A stretch of 64,000 nt of DNA from Cyclobacterium sp. (lineage in GTDB: Bacteria > Bacteroidota > Bacteroidia > Cytophagales > Cyclobacteriaceae): the NCBI RefSeq assembly GCF_014762705.1, contig NZ_JABURL010000091.1, positions 1-64,000 on the forward strand. The letters are read 5' to 3'. The notes beneath the pieces were generated by a model. It did not search any database. It was not told where the DNA came from and worked only from the letters and a program-made list of their open reading frames with translations. Positions 1-8,261 of the stretch are shown here, piece after piece. The position numbers were made by a program, and so were the translations under genes. Position 1 is the first letter of the stretch. Every line of letters starts with the position of its first letter.

Positions 1-198
1 CCAGTTATTCGGCAATTAGAAATCAGGCAGGCATCACGAAAACGGCACAAAGTGGGATGCCAGGATAAGCTATGAGGGAAAAATGGCAGATTCCCCCAAA
101 AAGGATCGGGGCAGGTAATGTATCAAATAAAAACCAATTATTGACGGCCGGAACATTTGATCCAAATCAAGGAAAATAATAGGAAAGCCAAATGCCAT

Positions 199-1371
199 TC
201 AATTCAAGACAGGCACTTTTTCCCGTTTTTGCTGTTCCACCCTTTCTGGTTTTTTACCTTTTTTAGCCTTGACCTTTCTCCCGTACCACAATAAAAACCC
301 GGTGATGGGCAAAGAGGCAATGATCAGGCTCAACAAAAAGGCCAGCACCTTACCAGGGAAACCCAAAATGGCACCCACATGCACATCATAGTTGATCCGC
401 ATGATTTTTTGCGCGACTGTGGCCTCGTGAAAACGGTTCCAAATATGATCCACGGGTAATTCTTCCAAAGTATTCGGATCAAAATACCGGTAATCCATCT
501 TCCAGTAGGTACCCGCATCCGGATTGGCATTGGCGGCTATGGCCCCATTCTCCGTTTCAGGAGGATGAACTTCTATCCAGTCTGCATCCGGATATGCTGC
601 TCTCATGTTGAGCCAGACTTGATCCAGGGCCGGTAAATCTCCCTGATAGGATTGAGAGGAAGTGGATTCGGGCGTGTAATATTCCACATAATCTTTCCCT
701 CCTGAAGCTACTGAATAGACCCCATCCCTAAACCAGGTAAAACCCCAAACCAAACCGGTAACCGCAAATACCAACCCAAAGGCCATCACATAAAAGCCAA
801 TAACACTGTGCAGATCATAATTCTTTCTTTTCCAACTCCCGTTTAGCTTTAATGAGAAACGCTGGCTTTTCGCCTTTTTATTTTTTGGCCACCATAGGAT
901 CAATCCGGAAATCATCATGACCAAAAACACCAGCGTAAAAGAAGCCACTACAGGCTGTCCGATTTCCGGAGGGAGCCAGAGATAAAAATGGCCATCCAAC
1001 ACCAGGCGGAAAAAGTCAGCAAATTCATCCTTGACTTTCAATACCTCTCCGGTATAAGGATTGACATACACGAAATAGTAATAGTGCTCCTCAAAACTAT
1101 AATAAATGGCCTGAGCGGATCGATCAGGCTTTGGGTATAGTATGGCATGCAGGTGCTTATCGGGCAATGCCTGGTCAGCCTTTTCCCAAATTTGAGTAGG
1201 GGGTAAAACAGGACTTTGCTGTGGTTCTACAAATCTGTAAGACTGGGTTAAATCCTGAATTTCTGACTGAAAGGCATAAATACAGCCGGTAATCGCTACT
1301 ATAAACACCACAAGCCCGGACGAAAGTCCGAGCCAAAGGTGAATTTTCCCTATTGCTTTTTTGATCTTCAT
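199..1371 (-). CDS. PepSY-associated TM protein (iron-regulated membrane protein family)
   Basis: Inner-membrane PepSY_TM family protein of 390 residues, the usual length. Hydrophobic segments lie at about residues 13-35, 143-163, 190-215 and 340-363, with a large periplasmic part between the first two and another between the third and fourth. Members of this family sit beside siderophore receptors and are thought to help reduce or release iron from ferric siderophores in the periplasm; that role is family knowledge, not shown here. The start codon overlaps the stop of the upstream TonB receptor gene by one base (TAATG), so the two are almost certainly translated as one operon. The C-terminus is a Lys/Arg-rich cytoplasmic tail. 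The family call is firm; the substrate is unknown. Confidence 0.9.
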   Translation of the reverse strand: MKIKKAIGKIHLWLGLSSGLVVFIVAITGCIYAFQSEIQDLTQSYRFVEPQQSPVLPPTQIWEKADQALPDKHLHAILYPKPDRSAQAIYYSFEEHYYYFVYVNPYTGEVLKVKDEFADFFRLVLDGHFYLWLPPEIGQPVVASFTLVFLVMMISGLILWWPKNKKAKSQRFSLKLNGSWKRKNYDLHSVIGFYVMAFGLVFAVTGLVWGFTWFRDGVYSVASGGKDYVEYYTPESTSSQSYQGDLPALDQVWLNMRAAYPDADWIEVHPPETENGAIAANANPDAGTYWKMDYRYFDPNTLEELPVDHIWNRFHEATVAQKIMRINYDVHVGAILGFPGKVLAFLLSLIIASLPITGFLLWYGRKVKAKKGKKPERVEQQKREKVPVLN

Positions 1372-3761
1372 TAAAATCTGTAATTGAGGCTAAAGGCTAC
1401 ATTTCTTAATTGCTGAGGAGTCACCGTGGACCAACCGGAATAATACCTTTCATTGGTCAGGTTATTGACCTTTAAGGACACCAGGTACTGATTTCCAATA
1501 CCTGCATAAGACACAACTGCATTAAACACCTGATAGGCTGGCAGCGCAAAGGTACCGATATTGGCCCTGTTTAAAGTGAGGTGCTCGCTTGCTGCATTTC
1601 CACCAAAACCGAGCCCTACTCCTGTTAAAGGCCCTGTTGGAATGGTGTAACTGGCCCAGAAATTAACCAGTTCTGCAGGCCCCGATTCTTCAGGCCTGAG
1701 ACCTAAATACCCACTATTCTCATTGTCTTCGGTTACTTCCGTATTATTATTACTGTAGCCTGCTACCAGATTCAGCCCATCTATAGGATTGGCAATCAGG
1801 CTGAATTCAAACCCTTTACTTACCACTTCTCCACCTTGTATGGAATTGTTGACATTATCAGGATCGGTCATCAGCCGGTTTTTTACACCGATGTTGTAAT
1901 AACTTGCCGTTGCGGAGATTTTATCTTTATAAATATTGGATTTCACCCCAAATTCATACTGATTGGCTTGCTCCGGATCAAAAATTTTAAGTCTGGGATT
2001 TGACCCATCCGCATTGCTTACATTGGCAGGAGCCAGATTGACAAATCCGTTCATGTAATTGCCAAAAAGCGAAACTTTCTCCGGAACCACTTGATAGACC
2101 AAACCCAATTTGGGCGAAAGAGAAGTCTGGCTTTTAACTTCCTCTTCTATCCAGTAATCGGTTTTGCCATTAAAATTGTCAATACGCAGACTGGCCATTA
2201 GGGAAAGTGCATCAGAAAATTCAATGACATTGGAAATATAAGCACTAAGCACTTCACTGCTTCCTGTAGAATTGCCCTCAAATGAATCCTTCACCAGGTC
2301 ATCCACCCCAGCCCGGGTCAGCACACCTGTATCGTTGCCATCTGAAAGGGTTACGACGCCATTGCCCACCCAGCCTGTACTGCCGTTAAAAACAGAAGAC
2401 CTGAAATAATCGACTCCGATAACTGTCTTGTTCCTGAATGCGCCCAACATGAAATCGCCAATAAAATTTTGTTGTATGTCTGTGGTGATGGTCTGCCCAT
2501 TCCTGTCAGATATATACCGGGTAAAGGAATCTCCGTCACTGTTGTCAAAAAGATAGTGGTAATAGCCATCCGATTTGGTAGAACTTCTTGACAATACGGT
2601 TTGAGAGGTCCATGAACCATTGATTTCATAAAAAGCCTGGGCCTGAATCCCGTAAGAGGAATTTTTGATATCCAATCCATTTCCCGTAAAGGAGGTCTCA
2701 TAGTTCCTGTCAAAGAGTTCCATGTTGGAAAAAGTCAAAGGATTGGAACGATTGAGGAAAATCATGGGTGCATTTACGGAAACGGCATCCAGAAATTCGG
2801 TGTTGATCAGAAACCTGAGTTTTTCACTTGCCTTGAATTTGAAGGAAGGGGCAATAAAAAAGGACCGGCTGCTACCTGCATCCTGAAAAGTGTTTCGTGT
2901 TTGGTAAGCAGCATTCAGACGAACCGCTGAAGTTTCGGATACCGGCTCATTGATATCAGCTGTCAGGCGATTTAAACCGAAACTCCCAGTCACGAAACCC
3001 ACTTCTCTTCTAGCCTGGTCCAAAGGCTTTTTGGTTGAAATGTTGATCAGGCCTCCGTAGGAGATCATCGGGCTACCAAAAAGGGTTCCTGATGGCCCCT
3101 TGATCACATCCACACTTTCCACATTGGCAGGATCAAGTCCTCCGTTATTCACACTGGGCATGCCATTGACCATGGTAGGTTGTACGGAAAAGCCCCGCAT
3201 GGTATAGTATTCTGCACCATCACCACCCCGTCCCGTAGATTCCCATAAACGGGTTACTCCAGTGGCATTTTTGAGGGCATCATTCATGTTCGTTACCACC
3301 TGTTCTTTCAATAATTTGCCACTGATTGAATTGTAAACCTGTGGATTTTCCAGGTCTTTTAAAGGTAATTTGGAAACGGTAAAGTTACTATCGGAGTAAA
3401 AACGGTTGGCATTGAAGTCGGTTACCAAGACCTCCGAGAGATCGGTTGAACTTTCTGCCAGCCTAAAATCTACAGTCAACCTTTGTCCCGGCTTCAATTC
3501 AATGCTTTTCTTCTGGCTTTTGATGCCTACGAAAGATGCCTGCAGGGAGTAAGTCCCTGCTTCCAAATCCCTGATCAAAAATCGCCCTTGCCTATCGGTA
3601 GTGGCTCCTTTGGCCAGGCCTGTGACAGCAACATTTACAAATTCCAGTGGCTTGTTGTCCACCGTTGTTACCCTGCCGGTGACAGACCCGTTTTGAGCAT
3701 AAGCTACAGAGAAAGCAAAAAGTAAAAAAACTGCTATCAATAAGGAGTACTTGTTCTTCAT
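1371..3761 (-). CDS. TonB-dependent siderophore receptor
   Basis: Outer-membrane ferric-siderophore receptor. After a signal peptide (MKNKYSLLIAVFLLFAFS, cleaved near AYAQ) there is a CarboxypepD_reg-like beta-sandwich domain of about 85 residues, typical of Bacteroidetes receptors. A plug domain follows (motif TMRGFSVQP and the VDVIKGPSGTLFG stretch), then a long 22-strand-type barrel ending in the aromatic YRF. I chose the ATG at 3761 because the signal peptide begins there; an upstream in-frame ATG at 3815 would add 18 residues that look untranslated. A -7 promoter box lies at 3785-3792. It forms a coupled operon with the PepSY membrane protein downstream. The barrel resembles FhuA/FecA/FoxA-type receptors; the actual siderophore cannot be told from sequence. 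Confidence 0.92.
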   Translation of the reverse strand: MKNKYSLLIAVFLLFAFSVAYAQNGSVTGRVTTVDNKPLEFVNVAVTGLAKGATTDRQGRFLIRDLEAGTYSLQASFVGIKSQKKSIELKPGQRLTVDFRLAESSTDLSEVLVTDFNANRFYSDSNFTVSKLPLKDLENPQVYNSISGKLLKEQVVTNMNDALKNATGVTRLWESTGRGGDGAEYYTMRGFSVQPTMVNGMPSVNNGGLDPANVESVDVIKGPSGTLFGSPMISYGGLINISTKKPLDQARREVGFVTGSFGLNRLTADINEPVSETSAVRLNAAYQTRNTFQDAGSSRSFFIAPSFKFKASEKLRFLINTEFLDAVSVNAPMIFLNRSNPLTFSNMELFDRNYETSFTGNGLDIKNSSYGIQAQAFYEINGSWTSQTVLSRSSTKSDGYYHYLFDNSDGDSFTRYISDRNGQTITTDIQQNFIGDFMLGAFRNKTVIGVDYFRSSVFNGSTGWVGNGVVTLSDGNDTGVLTRAGVDDLVKDSFEGNSTGSSEVLSAYISNVIEFSDALSLMASLRIDNFNGKTDYWIEEEVKSQTSLSPKLGLVYQVVPEKVSLFGNYMNGFVNLAPANVSNADGSNPRLKIFDPEQANQYEFGVKSNIYKDKISATASYYNIGVKNRLMTDPDNVNNSIQGGEVVSKGFEFSLIANPIDGLNLVAGYSNNNTEVTEDNENSGYLGLRPEESGPAELVNFWASYTIPTGPLTGVGLGFGGNAASEHLTLNRANIGTFALPAYQVFNAVVSYAGIGNQYLVSLKVNNLTNERYYSGWSTVTPQQLRNVAFSLNYRF

Positions 3762-3784
3762 TGTATGTATAAATTTTGACAGGA

Positions 3785-3792
3785 CAAAAGTA
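3785..3792 (-). promoter_or_regulatory. Bacteroidetes -7 promoter box for the siderophore receptor operon
   Basis: On the minus strand TACTTTTG matches the Bacteroidetes primary-sigma -7 consensus TAnnTTTG and ends about 24 bases before the chosen receptor start. I saw no clean Fur box beside it; GATAGAAATTATCTATC at about 3849-3865 is only weakly Fur-like. Confidence 0.55.
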
Positions 3793-3815
3793 TTAATAAG
3801 ATCAATTCTAAACAA

Positions 3816-4154
3816 TGCTATTTGGAAATAATCTTAATTAATTGAAATGATAGAAATTATCTATCTCTATCGGAAAAGTATTCGGGAATTTCCAAAGAAG
3901 GAGGAAAAAAAGTATGCCATTTCGGATTGAAACTCCTGTATCAGGACTTCCGAAGGCAGGCCAGGCATTGGGCAAAGGTTTCTGATCATTTTCAGGGAAA
4001 GTGGAATTTTCCGGTTTAATAGAAAATGGAAAAGAGGTTGCGTTAATGTAGTATCCATACAATAAGTATAGCTATTTTTTGTAGTTTTAAAACTGCAAAA
4101 AACACCATCTTCGGACCCAAACTCAATCACATTTTTGAAAAAATGCTTTTCGCA
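3816..4154. other. Intergenic region without a convincing gene
   Basis: About 340 bases between the receptor promoter and the end of the MarR gene. Short open frames of 74 and 87 codons exist here, but they have no recognisable domain, overlap one another and lack a clear start region. The stretch is AT-rich and holds the weak dyad near 3849-3865. I see nothing else that can be supported. Confidence 0.4.
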
Positions 4155-4778
4155 TCAATCGTTTTTTGCAGTGGGAAGCAATTCATGTTCCGGACAATCC
4201 ACCCGTAATTCATTTTCAGCCAGAGAGCTTTTCAAAAGTTTGCAGTAATGCATTCCCTCACGAAGCTGGTAATTGGTGCAGGTAAAACACATGCGTTGAA
4301 TAGTGATGATCCCGGATTTGTTCAAGTCATAAATCAATTTAAGCAATCCGTTGAGCATGATTGTTTTCTGTTCCTCCGATAGATTTCCTATGGGCTGCTC
4401 CATGGAAGAGGCGAATAGGGATGCTTTTTTTGCTATTTTCTTCCCCTCAGTTGTAAGCGAAAGCGAATAACTTCGCGTGTCTACAGGGTCTGTTTCTTTG
4501 CTAACCAGGTTTTTGGCCAAAAGTACTTTTACACTGTCACTAATGGTGGCTTTGGTCATGTTAAACTCATCTGCCAGGTAGCCTACCTTGCATTTCTCTA
4601 TGGAATGAAAAGAAATAAAAATTAGAATCTGCATTTGTATGGGACTGAGCGCATTTTCTTTGCTTTCGTTCCAAAGCAAAACCCTGAAAGCTTCCGATAT
4701 TCGCTCCAAAGCCACTACAATTCGGCTTTCGACCTTTTGATTTTGCTCGTTTAAATTAAATGATGAGTGTTGCTTCAT
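4155..4778 (-). CDS. MarR-family transcriptional regulator with Cys-rich C-terminal tail
   Basis: A 207-residue winged-helix repressor-type protein. The MarR domain covers about residues 25-150: the recognition region is DEFNMTKATISDSVKVL and the wing carries DPVDTRSYSLSLT. The family is usually 140-160 residues; here an extra tail of about 45 residues carries CFTCTNYQ, then HYCKLL, then VDCPEHE. These Cys/His residues could bind metal or sense thiol oxidation (inference). It lies 3 bases downstream of a gamma-glutamylcyclotransferase-like gene, so the two form an operon. Two related palindromes in the promoters of this operon (5228-5240) and of the neighbouring glutaredoxin-like gene (5541-5559) are the obvious candidates for its operators. 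The family call is firm; ligand and targets are inference. Confidence 0.85.
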   Translation of the reverse strand: MKQHSSFNLNEQNQKVESRIVVALERISEAFRVLLWNESKENALSPIQMQILIFISFHSIEKCKVGYLADEFNMTKATISDSVKVLLAKNLVSKETDPVDTRSYSLSLTTEGKKIAKKASLFASSMEQPIGNLSEEQKTIMLNGLLKLIYDLNKSGIITIQRMCFTCTNYQLREGMHYCKLLKSSLAENELRVDCPEHELLPTAKND

Positions 4779-4781
4779 TTT

Positions 4782-5132
4782 TTATTCAATTTTTTCCACA
4801 TAAATCCAGGCCTTCTTCCCTGAACCAACTGTTTCGCGAATTCTATGATATTGACTGACTTCATAATGGTCGGTTATCACAAGTTCGGACTCCGTTATCT
4901 CAAATAGTAAGCCCTCTATAAAATCTGTCTTATTTTCTGATTTTATAGCAATTGGTTGGTATTCAAGTTGACTTTTGGCAAGTACCGAAGATTCTGTTAT
5001 TTGTATTTTATCGAGCCTATATCCGGCCAATGTATCCCGCTTTCCCTTTACGATCCGGCCATAATTTTCAAGCTGTACTTTCTCTGACCCTAAAGTACCA
5101 TAAGAAAAGAGTAAATGTATTGTTTTTTCCAT
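4782..5132 (-). CDS. Gamma-glutamylcyclotransferase-like (AIG2/GGCT fold) protein
   Basis: Small GGCT-fold protein. LFSYGTLGSEKVQ near the N-terminus is the family's substrate-binding YGTL loop, and ITESELVITDHYEV is the region of the family's acidic catalytic position followed by the tyrosine segment. Such proteins act on gamma-glutamyl amines or peptides, including glutathione derivatives; the substrate here is not known. I placed the start at the ATG giving MEKTIHLLFSYGTL because the fold normally begins a few residues before the YGTL loop. An in-frame ATG at 5168 would add 12 residues and cannot be excluded. The gene is cotranscribed with the MarR regulator, 3 bases away. A link to thiol metabolism fits the glutaredoxin-like neighbour and the Cys-rich regulator, but that is inference. 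Confidence 0.75.
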   Translation of the reverse strand: MEKTIHLLFSYGTLGSEKVQLENYGRIVKGKRDTLAGYRLDKIQITESSVLAKSQLEYQPIAIKSENKTDFIEGLLFEITESELVITDHYEVSQYHRIRETVGSGKKAWIYVEKIE

Positions 5133-5218
5133 TGCATTTTTTTCTACTTCAATTATCGAATAAGCCATTGGTTCAATGCAGGCTGCATTTTTTTGAGGCT
5201 GAAAATAAGTCAGGAACC

Positions 5219-5254
5219 CAAATTTAATTAGGATTCCTAACCTATAATGTCAAA
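5219..5254 (-). promoter_or_regulatory. Candidate promoter with operator palindrome for the GGCT-MarR operon
   Basis: On the minus strand a TTTG (5251-5254) and a -7 box TAAATTTG (5219-5226) flank the palindrome TTAGGATTCCTAA (plus-strand reading, 5228-5240). The spacing between the two boxes is 24 bases, longer than the usual 19-21, so the -33 assignment is uncertain. The palindrome core AGGATTCCT is shared with the one at 5541-5559, which supports a common repressor. Confidence 0.5.
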
Positions 5255-5259
5255 TTTTT

Positions 5260-5493
5260 TTAGCCTTTCAGGTCATCTATAGATGCTCCGAAATTGAGAT
5301 GAAGCACATTCCCGTTTGGAGTAAGCAGTGCAGGAACTGATTTTACACCCGCCTTTTCTGCTTCGGGTATCCGGTTACTTTTCTCGCCAATGTGAACGAT
5401 TTCCACATTGTTGGCTCCAATGAGATTTACAATGTCCTGTTCTGCGCTGACACATACAGGACAACCCGCATGATAGAAAATTGATTTTGCCAT
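5260..5493 (-). CDS. Glutaredoxin/thioredoxin-like small redox protein
   Basis: A 77-residue thioredoxin-fold protein with the active-site motif CPVC at residues 11-14 (FYHAGCPVCVSAEQDI) and the fold's cis-proline in SVPALLTP. The length suits a minimal glutaredoxin-like domain. There is no signal peptide, so it is cytoplasmic. It likely reduces a disulfide in a partner protein; the partner is unknown. It is preceded by a very good Bacteroidetes promoter whose spacer is filled by a 19-bp palindrome, so it is probably tightly repressed by a dimeric regulator, with the MarR protein two genes downstream as the best candidate. Confidence 0.8.
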   Translation of the reverse strand: MAKSIFYHAGCPVCVSAEQDIVNLIGANNVEIVHIGEKSNRIPEAEKAGVKSVPALLTPNGNVLHLNFGASIDDLKG

Positions 5494-5534
5494 TTGAATA
5501 AAGTTTAAAGTGTTGACTGGCGATATTGCCTTGT

Positions 5535-5565
5535 CAAATATAGTAAGGATTCCTTACTATTCAAA
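5535..5565 (-). promoter_or_regulatory. Promoter with 19-bp operator palindrome for the glutaredoxin-like gene
   Basis: On the minus strand TTTG (5562-5565), a 19-base spacer and TATATTTG (5535-5542) match the Bacteroidetes TTTG-N19-TAnnTTTG promoter. The palindrome TAGTAAGGATTCCTTACTA (5541-5559) fills the spacer and is symmetric around its central base. A dimer bound here would block polymerase. The core matches the shorter palindrome at 5228-5240. Confidence 0.75.
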
Positions 5566-6764
5566 TGATTTATTTTTATTCATGCAACCCAGCCCTATGG
5601 CTGAGACCTCGGAACTACCAATTTTCCCTTTTTAAGATTCCTTTTGCGCATCCGAGTTCCATTTTGATTAAACAATGCAAATTTCGGAAGGCTATAGGCA
5701 AAGAAATAATAGGAATCAAACCAAAGATTACGTAATTCAACCATAAATTGGCAACAGCAGATCATACTTTCTGCCAGTGGAGAAAAAATTCAGCGATTAA
5801 TGAGTGTTTTCTACTGAAACAAATCCGTTACTTCTCTTTAGCAAGTAGTGGGTCCCGGGGTTTACCAGGTTTAAGCCTGGTCTTGGGAAAAATAATTTTT
5901 AGGCTTCCAACAATAAATATTGAATTATTACGCCCAAACTCGGTTTTAAAAAATAGTGGACAGTGGAATTCATTAATTTTAATAGATGTTTATTACCGTT
6001 CATTAACCTGTAAATATAGGGAACTAGAAATAGCCAACAAGCCGGGTATGTATGGATTTTTTTTCTGAATGAGCTTTTTGGCCTCTTCTCGAAAAGGAGC
6101 AATCGTATCTACCCTATAATTCATTAAGAAAATCACTTAATAGTTGTGCTTTTTTCATTCTTGTAGATACATGAGTCAAAAATACAGAAATTGGGACATG
6201 AAAAACTAAACGTATACCATGATAGGACATGCCCACACTACCTCTCGCAAATCCTCCCTTCGCCCGGATTTCAAACCCCGGTTCTCCTCCTGACACCTCT
6301 GGGGAGTTGGAGCGGATGGGTATAAAAAAAACCTACCCTGAAGAGGATAGGTTTTTTGTGTCGTCCTCCCGGGACAATTTTCGAACCATTTTTTGGAAGA
6401 TTTAAAATTATTAGCCTCGAAAAACGATGCGTAAGTAATTAAAAATAAACCACATATATTGAATTTATTTTTCTTCGTATACAATCAGAAAGAGAAAGAT
6501 TCGTCTTGGTTCGAACTAACCGGTGCAAAAGTATGAAGAAAATATCGAGAAGCAAGGAGACACCGCTGTTTCTTATCATTTTTATTTTGACAGGCTAAAT
6601 TTACGCTTCCTTTCAACAAGAGATGTAAAGCTCCAATTATGAGGTTGCAGCAAAAAAAAATCTCCCAACTTGGGTAGTACTTGGGGAAATATTGTGCTCA
6701 AAATCATAAAGTTTGTACTTCATTTGGGAATACTTGTCTCTAAAAAGCCTGTAGCCCCATAAAA
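5566..6764. other. Long non-coding/decayed region at the left flank of the mobile element
   Basis: About 1.2 kb with no convincing intact gene. Visible items are a hairpin with A and T tails at 6325-6357, a possible -7 box TACTTTTG on the minus strand near 6526-6533, and a minus-strand stretch (about 6100-6235) whose broken translation (MVYV, then SQFLYF, then KKHN, interrupted by stops) loosely resembles the start of a GIY-YIG nuclease. The segment at 6230-6300 gives arginine/glycine-rich spurious frames of the kind often seen next to RNA genes, but I could not fold a tRNA from it. The left end of the integrative element probably lies in 6400-6760; no attachment repeat was identified. Confidence 0.4.
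6325..6357. terminator. Bidirectional terminator-like hairpin
   Basis: AAAAAACCTA at 6325-6334 pairs with TAGGTTTTTT at 6348-6357. The inner CCT/AGG also pairs across one mismatch, with a GAAG loop. The A and T tails mean it could work in both directions. Confidence 0.6.
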
Positions 6765-6773
6765 TTGGCGGAT

Positions 6774-7619
6774 ATGAAACACGCTCTACAAAACATCATT
6801 TTGGAGATACACCAAAAGGAAGACAAGATTTCATCGCAAGGCAAAACATTGATTGATGAGGCCTACGAAATGACACTGTATCTCCAAGACCTACTATTCT
6901 CGGCTAAAGGACACATTATCGAGAATGGCTTCTGCAACGATGCTGAAGAAATCAACTTCTTCCGAACGATAAAACCGCAGATACTCGGTAAACTAATCTA
7001 CTACAACAAGGTTTACCGCATTGAAACAGCCTGCCCCGTGGACAACGGGAAAATGTATTATGGATATTTTTCAACGCAGTTGGCCAACCTAAAACGGGAA
7101 TACATGGCACATGTCTGTAATACCGATTTTTACCGTTATTACCGCTCAGGACGAACGGATCGTGACGACACCTATTTTAAGCGTGGAAATATCAATTACC
7201 ACGATGGACTTAACAGTATAGTGTTCGAGATAGATCCGTTATTCTCAACTTTTTTTGATTACAAGATCGCAAGGATCATTGCCAATGAATTGCTTTATTC
7301 CTACCTGCTGACCAAAATCAATCCTGAAGAAAACCCGGACACCATATTGCAGAAGCCGGAAAGTTCCAATGACGTTTTCTGGACAGACAGCAAAAACGCG
7401 CTCATTGAATTGGTTTATGCACTTCACGCTTCCGGTGTTATTTCACATGGTAAGATCGGCATCCGAAAAATAAGCCTGATGTTCCAGATACTTTTCCGTA
7501 TTCCTCTCGGAGACCTGCATCACGCTTTTCACCGGATGAAAACCCGGGCTGGTTCGAGAACCGCATTTCTGGATCAGTTGAAATTATCTCTCGAAGAATA
7601 CATGGATAAAGATCTTTGA
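6774..7619 (+). CDS. rteC: RteC domain protein (first copy)
   Basis: RteC-family protein of about 281 residues, found in Bacteroidetes conjugative transposons. In CTnDOT, RteC activates the excision operon in response to the RteA/RteB two-component system; no rteA/rteB gene lies in this window. The family is recognised from the EINFFRTIKPQILGKLIYYNKVYRIE block, the YRSGRTDRDDTYF segment and the conserved SKNALIELVYALHASGVISHG block near the C-terminus. I use the ATG at 6774 (MKHALQNIIL) rather than the TTG nine bases upstream. It is followed by a small excisionase-like HTH gene, the usual place for an excision regulator. A second, diverged rteC lies at 20471-21301. A 14-bp inverted repeat (6763-6776 and 7678-7691) brackets the gene. 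Confidence 0.85.
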   Translation: MKHALQNIILEIHQKEDKISSQGKTLIDEAYEMTLYLQDLLFSAKGHIIENGFCNDAEEINFFRTIKPQILGKLIYYNKVYRIETACPVDNGKMYYGYFSTQLANLKREYMAHVCNTDFYRYYRSGRTDRDDTYFKRGNINYHDGLNSIVFEIDPLFSTFFDYKIARIIANELLYSYLLTKINPEENPDTILQKPESSNDVFWTDSKNALIELVYALHASGVISHGKIGIRKISLMFQILFRIPLGDLHHAFHRMKTRAGSRTAFLDQLKLSLEEYMDKDL

Positions 7620-7868
7620 CAGCATCCAAAAGGTCAAGTTCAAGGCAGTGCATTTTATGTGCTGCTTTCTTTTTGCCCATATCCGCCAATTGGTAAAATC
7701 TCTGTTCCGTTCTCCAACGATATACTCTACAAGAATTAACCCATTGTTTTTCAGCTAATTCTCATTACTGCTAAAATTTTAAAAAAACAGCTAAACCAAT
7801 TGGCTAGCCTTGGCAGACAAACCCTTCCACACTCCTGAATTTTGTAATGAAACAAAAACGGAGTCCTT

Positions 7869-8177
7869 ATGAATATTGATAAAATGGAATTTACGGCATG
7901 GATGGAACGCATTATGGGGCGCTTTGACATACTTAGCGACCATTTAGAGGATGTGCAGAAAAAACGCAACTGCATAGATGGTGAGGAGTTGCTCGACAAT
8001 CAGGATCTGCTCCAGATGCTAAAAATAAGTAACCGTTCCCTGCAACGCTACCGCTCCATCGGCAAGTTGCCCTATTACACCATAAGTGGAAAATTGTATT
8101 ACAAGCTCTCCGACGTCCATCGCTTCATCCGTGAGAGTTTCAGGGCTCCGGTCCCCAAAACGAACGCCAACAAGTGA
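7869..8177 (+). CDS. Excisionase-like helix-turn-helix protein
   Basis: A 102-residue MerR/excisionase-type HTH_17 protein. The DNA-binding part is about residues 43-90 (LLDNQDLLQMLKISNRSLQRYRSIG, then LPYYTISGKLYYKLSDVHRFI), typical of the Xis-like proteins that lead the accessory block of Bacteroidetes integrative elements. The N-terminal 40 residues are acidic/helical. It precedes the DUF4099/DUF3945 gene by about 85 bases and probably shares its control. In related elements such proteins shape DNA for excision or regulate it. No integrase partner is seen in this window. Confidence 0.82.
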   Translation: MNIDKMEFTAWMERIMGRFDILSDHLEDVQKKRNCIDGEELLDNQDLLQMLKISNRSLQRYRSIGKLPYYTISGKLYYKLSDVHRFIRESFRAPVPKTNANK

Positions 8178-8261
8178 CAAACACTGCCAGTGGATGCCAA
8201 TTGAAGCAAAACGATGAGTACGTCTTTTACTTTCGGCACTGAACTTTAAAATTTTCAAGCG

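Noticed and set aside
3849-3865. Fur box upstream of the siderophore receptor (GATAGAAATTATCTATC).
   Set aside because: Only the outer GATA/TATC match; the site is about 60 bases upstream of the -7 box and the match to the Fur consensus is weak.
5748-6068. Plus-strand open frame of 106 codons.
   Set aside because: No recognisable domain, odd composition, no promoter or ribosome site, and it lies in decayed DNA.
6230-6400. Possible tRNA gene on the minus strand (GGTTCGAAA and GGGGTTTGAAATCC look like T-loops).
   Set aside because: I could not pair an acceptor stem, D arm and anticodon arm around either T-loop-like stretch.
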